Assembly (NCBI GenBank): GCA_045863055.1
Contig: BTUW01000005.1
Span: 120,774 to 184,773, forward strand
Origin: UTCHB3 sp008363265
Lineage (GTDB): Bacteria; Bacteroidota; Ignavibacteria; Ignavibacteriales; Ignavibacteriaceae
Direction: 5' to 3'
DNA: 64,000 nt
The translations under genes and the position numbers were made by a program. This document shows positions 50,558 to 58,441 of this stretch, piece by piece; position 1 is the stretch's first letter; every line of letters begins with the position of its first letter. A model generated the notes under the pieces. It worked only from the letters and a program-made list of their open reading frames with translations. It did no database searches and was not told where the DNA came from.

Positions 50558-51489
50558 TCCTCAGCGGAACAGACCAATCGCTTTTTAATGAAATTGCCAA
50601 ACTCTCCACAGAGCAGAGAAATCCCAGATCGATGGAAATTGATGCCGCATCGGTCACAGAAATTCTAAGAATTATTAACGAGGAAGATAAAAGGGTGCCC
50701 ATCGCGGTTGAGCAGGAAATCCCTTATATAGCCCTGGCTGTGGAAGCGATCGTAAAAGCTCTAAAGAATGGCGGCAGGCTTCTCTATTTCGGTGCCGGCA
50801 CCTCCGGCAGGCTCGGCGTGGTTGATGCTTCCGAGTGCCCCCCGACTTTCGGGACTCCTTTCGGTATGATCGAGGGTTACATCGCCGGCGGTAAAGAGGC
50901 AATGTTCCGCGCTCAGGAGGGGGCCGAGGATCATGAATCGAACGGTGCCAATGATGTGATGGCCGCTGGCGTGACCGATAAGGATGTTGTCTGCGGTATC
51001 GCCGCGAGCAGGCGCACACCTTATGTGATCGGCGCGGTCAAGAAAGCCAAGGAACTTGGAGCGACGACGGTTTACGTCACCGCGACACCGAGGGAAGGTT
51101 TCAATATTGAAGAAGTGGATATTCCGATCTGCCCATACGTAGGACCCGAAGTGGTTATGGGTTCAACCAGAATGAAGAGCGGAACCGCACAGAAACTGGT
51201 TCTCAACATGCTGACCACCGCATCGATGATAAGGATGGGAAAGGTTTATGAGAACATGATGATCGATCTCCGGATGACCAACAAGAAACTTGTGGAAAGG
51301 GCCAAACGGGTCGTAATGACCATCACGGGCCTTACCTACGATGAAGCCACCAAATACCTTGACGAAGCAGGCGGGCACGTTAAGACAGCGCTTGTGATGA
51401 TCAAGGCCGGTGTAACGGCGGAGGAAGCCGGTAGAAGGCTGGAGATTTCCGACGGCTTTGTAAGAAAAGCCATTGAGCTTGTTGACTAA
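50554..51489 (+). CDS. murQ: N-acetylmuramic acid 6-phosphate etherase
   Basis: 311 residues of SIS-domain lyase, which removes the lactyl ether from MurNAc-6-phosphate to give GlcNAc-6-phosphate during cell-wall recycling. Motifs: STEQRNPRS, LLYFGAGTSGRLGVVDASE, MIEGYIAGG, GSTRMKSGTAQK and the C-terminal UBA-like helices. ATG overlaps the rsmG stop as ATGA. The usual companions (a MurNAc PTS or transporter, murR) are absent; an uptake route must be elsewhere. Confidence 0.96.
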   Translation: MILSGTDQSLFNEIAKLSTEQRNPRSMEIDAASVTEILRIINEEDKRVPIAVEQEIPYIALAVEAIVKALKNGGRLLYFGAGTSGRLGVVDASECPPTFGTPFGMIEGYIAGGKEAMFRAQEGAEDHESNGANDVMAAGVTDKDVVCGIAASRRTPYVIGAVKKAKELGATTVYVTATPREGFNIEEVDIPICPYVGPEVVMGSTRMKSGTAQKLVLNMLTTASMIRMGKVYENMMIDLRMTNKKLVERAKRVVMTITGLTYDEATKYLDEAGGHVKTALVMIKAGVTAEEAGRRLEISDGFVRKAIELVD

Positions 51490-52234
51490 ATACGATAAAA
51501 CCACTGTCTTAATATTATTTTTTTTATTACTTACCCCAATTCTTCCGCAGGATTCTGACGCGGAAAAATTCGGCAGGTACGGGGAGAGTATTTTAAAATC
51601 GGCAACCCGGTTCGAAGGACAGGATATCCTCAACTATGGAATTGTAGCCGGATCGACCGCGCTCGCCTACACCGTCGACGAACGAGTCAACAATTTCTTC
51701 AAACATCAGATGCCCCCACTTCCCAAACCAATTACGCTCTTCAACAAATATTCAGTCATAGGTGTTTTCTCAGTGGCCGGCGGGCTCTACCTTCATGGTC
51801 AGATATTCAAGAATGACCGCAACCGCGACCTGGGGGTAAAGCTCGGATCTGCGCTGATATATTCCACCGCGGTTACGACGCTTCTGAAACTTGTCACCGG
51901 ACGGGAGAGACCGACAATTTCAGAGAGCAATTCAAACTTTGATCTTTTTCAAACCTCATGGGACAACACTTCCTTCCCCTCTGGCCACGCCACCGCTGGT
52001 TTCGCTTTCGCATCTGTTATGGCTCTTTCGACAGATAGCGACATCGAGAAGGCCGCCTACTGGGCTGTCGCCGGTGTGATGGCGCTTGAGCGCATCTACA
52101 ACAGCCATCACTGGCTATCGGATTTGGTGCTGGGGAGTGCAATTGGCTATTTTACGGGAAGTCTGATCGGAACCTCAAAAGAGGGCTCAGGCCCCGTTTC
52201 TGTACCCATGATAAACCTTACCTACAGATTCTAA
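51482..52234 (+). CDS. PAP2-family membrane phosphatase
   Basis: About 250 residues. A signal/TM segment (VLILFFLLLTPILPQ) precedes several membrane helices and the three PAP2 acid-phosphatase motifs: KLVTGRERP, PSGHATA and ERIYNSHHWLSDLVLG, with both catalytic His. Substrate could be undecaprenyl diphosphate, phosphatidate or lipid A. Its position after murQ suggests cell-wall lipid carrier recycling, but this is inference. TTG 51482 overlaps the murQ stop; other TTG codons just upstream are also possible. mfd starts three bases after the stop. Confidence 0.88.
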   Translation: MTKYDKTTVLILFFLLLTPILPQDSDAEKFGRYGESILKSATRFEGQDILNYGIVAGSTALAYTVDERVNNFFKHQMPPLPKPITLFNKYSVIGVFSVAGGLYLHGQIFKNDRNRDLGVKLGSALIYSTAVTTLLKLVTGRERPTISESNSNFDLFQTSWDNTSFPSGHATAGFAFASVMALSTDSDIEKAAYWAVAGVMALERIYNSHHWLSDLVLGSAIGYFTGSLIGTSKEGSGPVSVPMINLTYRF

Positions 52235-52237
52235 ACA

Positions 52238-55200
52238 ATGGAACAAGCCGAACTTATTTCCTCTTTCGGAAATTTCACAGAAATTAAAAGCCTTGTAAAA
52301 AAAGTGCATTCAGAGCGGGGAAGCGTCCACCGGGTGGTATCCCTCCCCGGCAGCTCCCGTACAATGACCGCTCTGCAACTTAAACTGAAATACGACAAGG
52401 TGGTCATCCTCGTTCCAACAGTGAAAGAGGTTCTTGAATCAGCGACCGAACTGAAACTGATGGGTACCAAAACCCCGGTGATCCAGATATCCGGGTTCAA
52501 TTCAAAAAAGATACAGGAAACCCTGAACGAACTCTCCTCGCTACCGGGATATTTCCTCGTATCCACTTATGAATTGTTACTCGTCAAGCTCCCTTCAAAA
52601 AGTGATTTTTCAGAAAGCCTTTACAAGGTGGTGTCCGGTGACTCGATCACCTACGACCGTCTCGTCGCGCTCCTCGGAAGCTATAACTACAAAAAAGAGA
52701 AATATGTAGAACAGAGCGGTTACTTCGCTCAGAGGGGGGCGATCATAGATTTCTGGTCGCACAGCGAGTCACTCCCCGTACGCGTTGAGTTCGACGGTGA
52801 CTTCATAGAATCTCTCCGCTACTTCGATCCCGACAATCAGAGGTCGGTACAGATAACAGAAGCAGCCACCATTTCCCCCGAGCTTGAAGAGTTCGCCACC
52901 AACGACGAGAACATCTTCAGTGATGACATTTTCGACTACATCAACGACGCGGTGATCCTCTCTGAGGAGTACTATCTCAGGGAAGCCACTTTCAAGGAAG
53001 TGAAGATAACCGAACCGGATGATGAAGTTGAAGAGAACGGACCCGAGCCGGTTTATGATGAAGACGCGTTTCTCGATGATTTTCCGGAGGAGGGCGGCGA
53101 CACTTCCGCAGGCGAGGATGCACAGAAGATCGATCTTCAGGATATTGTCACGAAAGGGAACAACACCTGGCTGCTGGAGACCGGGATACAGATAGACGGC
53201 TCAATTCCCCTTGAGATCGCGGCTGCTCCTTCGATAAATTCGAACTATGAGATCCTTTTCAGCACTATTTTTAATTTTTCCGAAAACGGTTACCGTATCA
53301 TAATCGCGGTTGAGAACGAGATACAGCACGACCGCCTGAAAGACCTCCTCCGCAATCAGAAGGAAGATCTGAGCCTGATGTGTGAGGATGGAACGATCAG
53401 TTTTACAATCCTGCCACTGAAGGAAGGCTTTTTTCTGAAGAAGGAAAAAATTCTTATCCTCTCCGACTATCAGATATTCGGAAAGCCCTTCAGAACAAAG
53501 GTGGTCACCTACAAGCGTCCGGCTAAATCGAGAAGGAACGAACTCCTCTCGATAAAACCGGGTGACTATGTGGTTCACGAAGAGTACGGCATCGGCCGGT
53601 TCGCGGGACTGCACATGGTGAAGATAGGGGAGATCGAACAGGAGGCGGTTAAACTGATCTTCGGTGAGGGGGGTGCTGTGTTCGTTAACCTGAACTACCT
53701 CCACCTGATCAAAAAATATTCTTCTAAAGAGGGTGTGGAGCCAAGAATTTCCGTCCTCGGCACCAACACCTGGGAGAATACGAAGAACAAGGCGAAGAGG
53801 AAGATCAGGGAGATCGCACGCGACCTTATCGAACTCTACGCCCAAAGAAAGTCGACCAAAGGATTCTCATTCTCCAACGACAGCCAGTGGCAGAAAGAAC
53901 TTGAAGCGTCGTTCATTTACGAGGACACTCCTGATCAGCTGAAGGTTACTGAGGAAATAAAACAGGACATGGAGGATATCTCCCCGATGGACCGTCTCGT
54001 CTGCGGCGATGTCGGCTTCGGAAAAACAGAGATCGCCGTAAGGGCAGCTTTCAAAGCGGTACAGGACGGAAAACAGGTGAGTGTTCTGGTTCCAACCACC
54101 ATCCTGGCCGAACAGCACTACAACACATTCCGTGACCGGCTTTCTCAGTTCCCCGTCAGGGTCGAGGTAATGTCGAGGTTCCAGGCAAAAGCAAAACAGA
54201 CAGAGATCGTAGGCAAACTTAAGGCAGGGGAGGTGGATATTGTTATCGGCACCCACCGCCTCATCTCGAAGGATATCGGCTTCAAATATCTCGGGTTGCT
54301 CATCATCGATGAAGAGCACCGGTTCGGAGTCAAGGCAAAAGAGAAACTGAGATCGATGCGTGTAAATGTCGACACTCTCACCCTTACCGCGACACCTATT
54401 CCGAGGACGCTCAATTTCTCACTTCACGGCGCGCGCGACCTTTCGATAATGGCGACACCTCCGGCGAACAGACAGCCCGTTTACACGAAGGTTGACCTGT
54501 TCGACATCAAAAAGATCAGGGAGTGGCTCATCGCCGAATTTGCCAGAAACGGACAGGTTTACATCGTACACGACAGGATCATGTCGATCAACAAGCTCGG
54601 CGACTATATCAAGAAATTTGTACCCGAGGCGGTGATCGGTGTTGCTCACGGTAAAATGACCCCCGACCACCTTGAAGATGTTATCCATGGCTTCCTTCAG
54701 AAGAAATTCAACGTCCTCCTTTCAACCAAGATCATCGAGTCGGGTATTGATATTCCCAACGTGAACACTATAATTGTGAACAGAGCTGACAGGTTCGGAC
54801 TTGCTGAACTTCACCAGCTCCGCGGCCGTGTCGGAAGGTCCGACAGGCAGGCATACGCCTACTTCCTCGTTCCGTCCCTCAGCGCGCTGAAGAAGCAGAC
54901 GCTCAAAAGGCTGAAAGCTATCGAGGAGTTCAATGAGCTTGGATCCGGTTTCAACCTCGCCATGCGCGACCTCGAGATCAGGGGCGCGGGCAACCTCCTC
55001 GGCACAGAACAGAGCGGCTTCATAACCGATGTCGGGTTCGATCTCTACATGAAACTTGTTAATGAGGCGGTTGAGGAACTGAAGCACAAAGAGTTCAAAG
55101 AGGTGTTCAAGAACCTCGGGAAGACAACGCAGAGAACAGATCCGAAGATCGACACCTACTACGAGATCGGTATCCCAGAGCAGTTCATGCCCGACCAGAC

Positions 55201-55645
55201 CGACAGGTTGAACTTCTACACTTCTCTCATCTCCGCGGGAACGCTCAAAGAGATCGATGATATCAGGGAAGAATTAAGCGACAGGTTTGGCCTCCTCCCG
55301 ATCACAGCGAAGCGTCTCGTGGAAACCGCGAGGATAAGATACTTTGCCTCATACGCGATGTTCGACAGGGTGATCATTCAGAAACAGCGGATCATGCTGA
55401 TACTTCCGAACAAGGAGAGGGAGGAATTCTACGAGAACAATTTCAAGGTTCTGCTGCACCTCGTAATGACCAGACTGAAGGACTCGGTGCGGTTCGACCA
55501 GCAGCGAGATTCAATGAAGCTGGTTATAGAAAGATCGTTCGAATCACCAGAAAAGGTGACCGCGTATCTGATCGATCTGTTCAGACAGATAATGGAAATT
55601 TATGGCGTGAAGGATGCGGAAACGGGATCCGGTGACCCCGCTTAA
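52238..55645 (+). CDS. mfd: Transcription-repair coupling factor Mfd
   Basis: 1135 residues. Releases RNA polymerase stalled at DNA damage and recruits UvrA. UvrB-homology N-terminal module, then an acidic low-complexity insert (about 265-305, EPDDEVEENG...DDFPEEGGD), RNAP-interacting domain (GDYVVHEEYGIGRFAGL), translocase with Walker A GDVGFGKT (590-597), DEEHRFG, and the TRG motif region LGSGFNLAMRDLEIRGAGNLLG. C-terminal autoinhibitory domain. Its stop overlaps the convergent DUF6132-like gene by four bases. Confidence 0.96.
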   Translation: MEQAELISSFGNFTEIKSLVKKVHSERGSVHRVVSLPGSSRTMTALQLKLKYDKVVILVPTVKEVLESATELKLMGTKTPVIQISGFNSKKIQETLNELSSLPGYFLVSTYELLLVKLPSKSDFSESLYKVVSGDSITYDRLVALLGSYNYKKEKYVEQSGYFAQRGAIIDFWSHSESLPVRVEFDGDFIESLRYFDPDNQRSVQITEAATISPELEEFATNDENIFSDDIFDYINDAVILSEEYYLREATFKEVKITEPDDEVEENGPEPVYDEDAFLDDFPEEGGDTSAGEDAQKIDLQDIVTKGNNTWLLETGIQIDGSIPLEIAAAPSINSNYEILFSTIFNFSENGYRIIIAVENEIQHDRLKDLLRNQKEDLSLMCEDGTISFTILPLKEGFFLKKEKILILSDYQIFGKPFRTKVVTYKRPAKSRRNELLSIKPGDYVVHEEYGIGRFAGLHMVKIGEIEQEAVKLIFGEGGAVFVNLNYLHLIKKYSSKEGVEPRISVLGTNTWENTKNKAKRKIREIARDLIELYAQRKSTKGFSFSNDSQWQKELEASFIYEDTPDQLKVTEEIKQDMEDISPMDRLVCGDVGFGKTEIAVRAAFKAVQDGKQVSVLVPTTILAEQHYNTFRDRLSQFPVRVEVMSRFQAKAKQTEIVGKLKAGEVDIVIGTHRLISKDIGFKYLGLLIIDEEHRFGVKAKEKLRSMRVNVDTLTLTATPIPRTLNFSLHGARDLSIMATPPANRQPVYTKVDLFDIKKIREWLIAEFARNGQVYIVHDRIMSINKLGDYIKKFVPEAVIGVAHGKMTPDHLEDVIHGFLQKKFNVLLSTKIIESGIDIPNVNTIIVNRADRFGLAELHQLRGRVGRSDRQAYAYFLVPSLSALKKQTLKRLKAIEEFNELGSGFNLAMRDLEIRGAGNLLGTEQSGFITDVGFDLYMKLVNEAVEELKHKEFKEVFKNLGKTTQRTDPKIDTYYEIGIPEQFMPDQTDRLNFYTSLISAGTLKEIDDIREELSDRFGLLPITAKRLVETARIRYFASYAMFDRVIIQKQRIMLILPNKEREEFYENNFKVLLHLVMTRLKDSVRFDQQRDSMKLVIERSFESPEKVTAYLIDLFRQIMEIYGVKDAETGSGDPA

Positions 55646-55845
55646 TCTTCTTTCTTCTTCTGTTCGGTCTTGAATGAGAAAGTTGCCACGGCACCGGTGA
55701 ACGCACCGTAGAGAGTTGTAAGAAGGGCGTTGCTCTGGATAGGGCAGCCGTTCTTGCAGCCAATAAAGTAGTAGTATGCATAACCGGCCACACCGCCAAG
55801 CAGCACACCGATCGAAGTAAATATCAGATTTCTTTTTGTTAACAT
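55642..55845 (-). CDS. Small membrane protein, DUF6132-like
   Basis: 67 residues from ATG 55845, with AGAGAGACGG just upstream; an earlier ATG at 55884 has no such site. One or two membrane helices and the motif GGVAGYAYYYFIGCKNGCPIQSN with two Cys and a Pro, which I associate with the DUF6132 family of Bacteroidota. Function unknown; the Cys pair could be redox-active or bind metal. Confidence 0.75.
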   Translation of the reverse strand: MLTKRNLIFTSIGVLLGGVAGYAYYYFIGCKNGCPIQSNALLTTLYGAFTGAVATFSFKTEQKKKED

Positions 55846-55922
55846 CCGTCTCTCTTTTTTCAGATTAGATACAAAAACTTGCATTAGGTTTCAAGGGTAA
55901 CCCGCATTACATTAAAAAAGTT

Positions 55923-55930
55923 TATATTTG
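55923..55930 (+). promoter_or_regulatory. Candidate -7 element of mscL
   Basis: TATATTTG fits TAnnTTTG and lies 32 bases before the mscL ATG. The -33 half is unclear. Confidence 0.45.
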
Positions 55931-55961
55931 GCCCTGATTAAATTAAAAAAGGAACCATTAC

Positions 55962-56375
55962 ATGAAAGAATTCTTTTCTGAGTTCAAAGCTTTTGCCATG
56001 CGGGGTAATGTTATCGACCTCGCCGTGGGCGTGATCATTGGAGGTGCATTTGGAAAGATAGTTTCATCCTTCATAAATGATGTGGTGATGCCGCCGATAG
56101 GGCTTCTCCTTGGGGGTGTCGACTTCAAAGACCTGAAGATACTCCTCAAAGCCGGCTCATCAGAAGGCGACAAAGTGATCGACCCCGTATTTCTCAGTTA
56201 CGGTGGCTTCATCAACACGGTGGTTGAGTTTGTTATTATAGCTTTCGTAATTTTCCTGGCTGTCAAGGGAATGAACAGACTGACAAGGAAAGATCAGGAA
56301 GAAAAAGCCGCTGTCAAGAAACCCTCGGAGGATATCGTTCTCCTCACCGAGATAAGAGACCTGCTAAGGAAGTAA
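55962..56375 (+). CDS. mscL: Large-conductance mechanosensitive channel MscL
   Basis: 137 residues. Pentameric emergency valve against hypo-osmotic shock. N-terminal amphipathic helix (EFKAFAMRGNVIDLAVGVIIGGAFG) leading into TM1, periplasmic loop, TM2 (VVEFVIIAFVIFLAVKGMNRL) and a charged C-terminal bundle helix (LLTEIRDLLRK). Family length. Monocistronic between a promoter-like box and a shared terminator. Confidence 0.97.
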   Translation: MKEFFSEFKAFAMRGNVIDLAVGVIIGGAFGKIVSSFINDVVMPPIGLLLGGVDFKDLKILLKAGSSEGDKVIDPVFLSYGGFINTVVEFVIIAFVIFLAVKGMNRLTRKDQEEKAAVKKPSEDIVLLTEIRDLLRK

Positions 56376-56386
56376 AATACGAGCAA

Positions 56387-56417
56387 AAAAGGGTGACCTC
56401 CACGGCCACCCTTTTTG
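56387..56417. terminator. Bidirectional terminator between mscL and hslU
   Basis: AAAAAGGGTG (56387-56396) pairs with CACCCTTTTT (56408-56417). Both orientations end in a U run, so it serves the convergent mscL and hslU transcripts. Confidence 0.9.
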
Positions 56418-56421
56418 GTTT

Positions 56422-57792
56422 TTAAAGTATATACTTGCTCAGATCCCTGTCTGTTACAATCTTCTCCAGTTTGTCCCTGACCATCTGGCCGGTGATCTCG
56501 ATAAGAGAGTCAGGCATTATGTCAGGTACATTAAAGAGGATATCGTCGAGGAGGGTGGTGAGGATCGTGTGAAGCCTGCGCGCTCCGATGTTCTCAACCT
56601 GTTCGTTGGCTTTCTGGGCAATGCGGGCGGTCTCCCTGATGCCGTCTTCCTTGAACTCAACCCTGACGCCTTCCACTTCCAGAAGAGCGGCATACTGCTT
56701 CAGCAGCGCGTTCTGGGGAATTGTGAGTATCTTAATGAAGTCTTCCTCGGTGAGGCTTTTAAGTTCAACCCTGATCGGGAATCTGCCCTGCAGTTCGGGA
56801 ATAAGATCGGATGGTTTTGAAACATGAAATGCACCCGAGGCCACAAAAAGAATGTGATCGGTTCTCACTACACCGTACTTGGTGTTAACGTTGGAGCCTT
56901 CGACAATCGGGAGCAGATCCCTCTGAACGCCTTCGCGTGAGACATCGGGGCCGTGCCCTTTACCACCGCCGGCAATCTTGTCGATTTCGTCGATGAAAAC
57001 AATACCGGTATTCTCAGCCCTGATTATCGCTTCCTTGTGGACCGAGTCGAGGTCGATAAGTTTCTGGGCCTCTTCCTCGATCATTATCTCGCGGGCTTCC
57101 TTGATGGTGGTTTTTCTTTTTTTCTTCTTTTTCGGCATAACAGAAGACATGATCTCCTGGATGTTCATTCCGATGTCGTCGCCGCCGAACGGGCCGAGAA
57201 CCTGCATTCCCAATGCTGCCTGCTGAACATCGTACTCGATCATTTTATCGTCGAGTTCCCCATTCCTTAATTTCTCCCTCATCCATTCGCGCGTCTTCTG
57301 ATTCTGATAGGCTTCGCTACCCTGCTCTTCTTCCGGTTCACCGGCGAAGGATTTTCTTACGGGAGGTATCAGGATATCGAGAATCCTTTCCTCTGCCATG
57401 GCGATTGCCTTGGTTCTAACCCCGGCGGTCTTCTCTGATTTCACCAGATTAACCGAGAACTCCACCAGATCACGGATTATCGATTCGACATCACGGCCGA
57501 CATATCCCACCTCAGTGAACTTCGATGCCTCCACCTTCACGAATGGTGCATCAACGAGCTTCGCGAGGCGGCGGGCGATCTCGGTTTTTCCGACGCCGGT
57601 CGGTCCGATAAGGATAATGTTGTTCGGCATGATCTCTTCCTTAAGGGATCCCTCGATCTGCTGCCTGCGCCACCTGTTTCTGAGTGCGATGGCAACGGCT
57701 CTTTTGGCGTCATCCTGGCCGATGATATATTTGTTAAGTTCCGCCACAATTTTTGATGGTGTGAGGGCATTGTTGTTACCGGAGTGGTTCAA
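56422..57792 (-). CDS. hslU: HslUV protease ATPase subunit HslU
   Basis: 456 residues. AAA+ unfoldase that feeds HslV. TPSKIVAELNKYIIGQ, Walker A GPTGVGKT (63-70), the I domain (about 110-245, with KKKKKRK basic patch), Walker B GIVFIDEIDKI, and the sensor GARRLHTI. The ATG overlaps the hslV stop by four bases, giving an hslVU operon. Confidence 0.97.
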   Translation of the reverse strand: MNHSGNNNALTPSKIVAELNKYIIGQDDAKRAVAIALRNRWRRQQIEGSLKEEIMPNNIILIGPTGVGKTEIARRLAKLVDAPFVKVEASKFTEVGYVGRDVESIIRDLVEFSVNLVKSEKTAGVRTKAIAMAEERILDILIPPVRKSFAGEPEEEQGSEAYQNQKTREWMREKLRNGELDDKMIEYDVQQAALGMQVLGPFGGDDIGMNIQEIMSSVMPKKKKKRKTTIKEAREIMIEEEAQKLIDLDSVHKEAIIRAENTGIVFIDEIDKIAGGGKGHGPDVSREGVQRDLLPIVEGSNVNTKYGVVRTDHILFVASGAFHVSKPSDLIPELQGRFPIRVELKSLTEEDFIKILTIPQNALLKQYAALLEVEGVRVEFKEDGIRETARIAQKANEQVENIGARRLHTILTTLLDDILFNVPDIMPDSLIEITGQMVRDKLEKIVTDRDLSKYIL

Positions 57793-58346
57793 TTGTTTTC
57801 CTCCCTGTTTTCAATGGTTTCGACAACGATATTATTGTTGGTGTAAATGCAGATATCAGCGGCGGTACCAAGGCTTTCGCGCACTATCTCCTGAGCAGAG
57901 AGGCTGCTGAACTTTACGAGCATCCTGGCCGCGGCGAGTGCGTAATTTCCCCCGGAACCGATCGCCACGATCTTGTCTTGGGGTTCGATAACGTCACCAT
58001 TTCCGGAGATTATCAGTGCTGTATCAGGGGAAACCACGGCAAGAAGCGCTTCCAGTTTCCTGAGGTAACGGTCGGTTCTCCACTCTTTTGCAAGTTCCAC
58101 AGCGGCGCGGTTAACGTTACCGCGGTACTGTTCGAGTTTGTCCTCAAACCTTTCCATCAGTGTGAAGGCATCCGCGGAAGCTCCCGCGAAGCCACAAAGC
58201 ACCTTACCGCCCGAGATTTTTCTAATCTTCATTGCGTTGTGTTTCATTATCGTGCTGCCGAGGGTTACCTGACCATCTCCACCGATTGCCGCTTGGCCGT
58301 TGTGTATTATCCCGATTATAGTTGTTGAGCGGATCTTGCCGTCCAT
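57789..58346 (-). CDS. hslV: HslUV protease peptidase subunit HslV
   Basis: 185 residues. Threonine peptidase of the proteasome family. A seven-residue leader precedes the TTIIGI stretch, so Thr8 is probably the mature N-terminal nucleophile. GDGQVTLG and GGKVLCGFAGASADAFTL are conserved. Single operon with hslU. Confidence 0.97.
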   Translation of the reverse strand: MDGKIRSTTIIGIIHNGQAAIGGDGQVTLGSTIMKHNAMKIRKISGGKVLCGFAGASADAFTLMERFEDKLEQYRGNVNRAAVELAKEWRTDRYLRKLEALLAVVSPDTALIISGNGDVIEPQDKIVAIGSGGNYALAAARMLVKFSSLSAQEIVRESLGTAADICIYTNNNIVVETIENREENN

Positions 58347-58441
58347 CTTGCTTCCGTTCTATTTTTTGAATTTAAATTAAGGTCTGACGAAACTTATATA
58401 ATAACCACGATTTAAGATGTGCGCTAAATTCTCCCCCGGGA

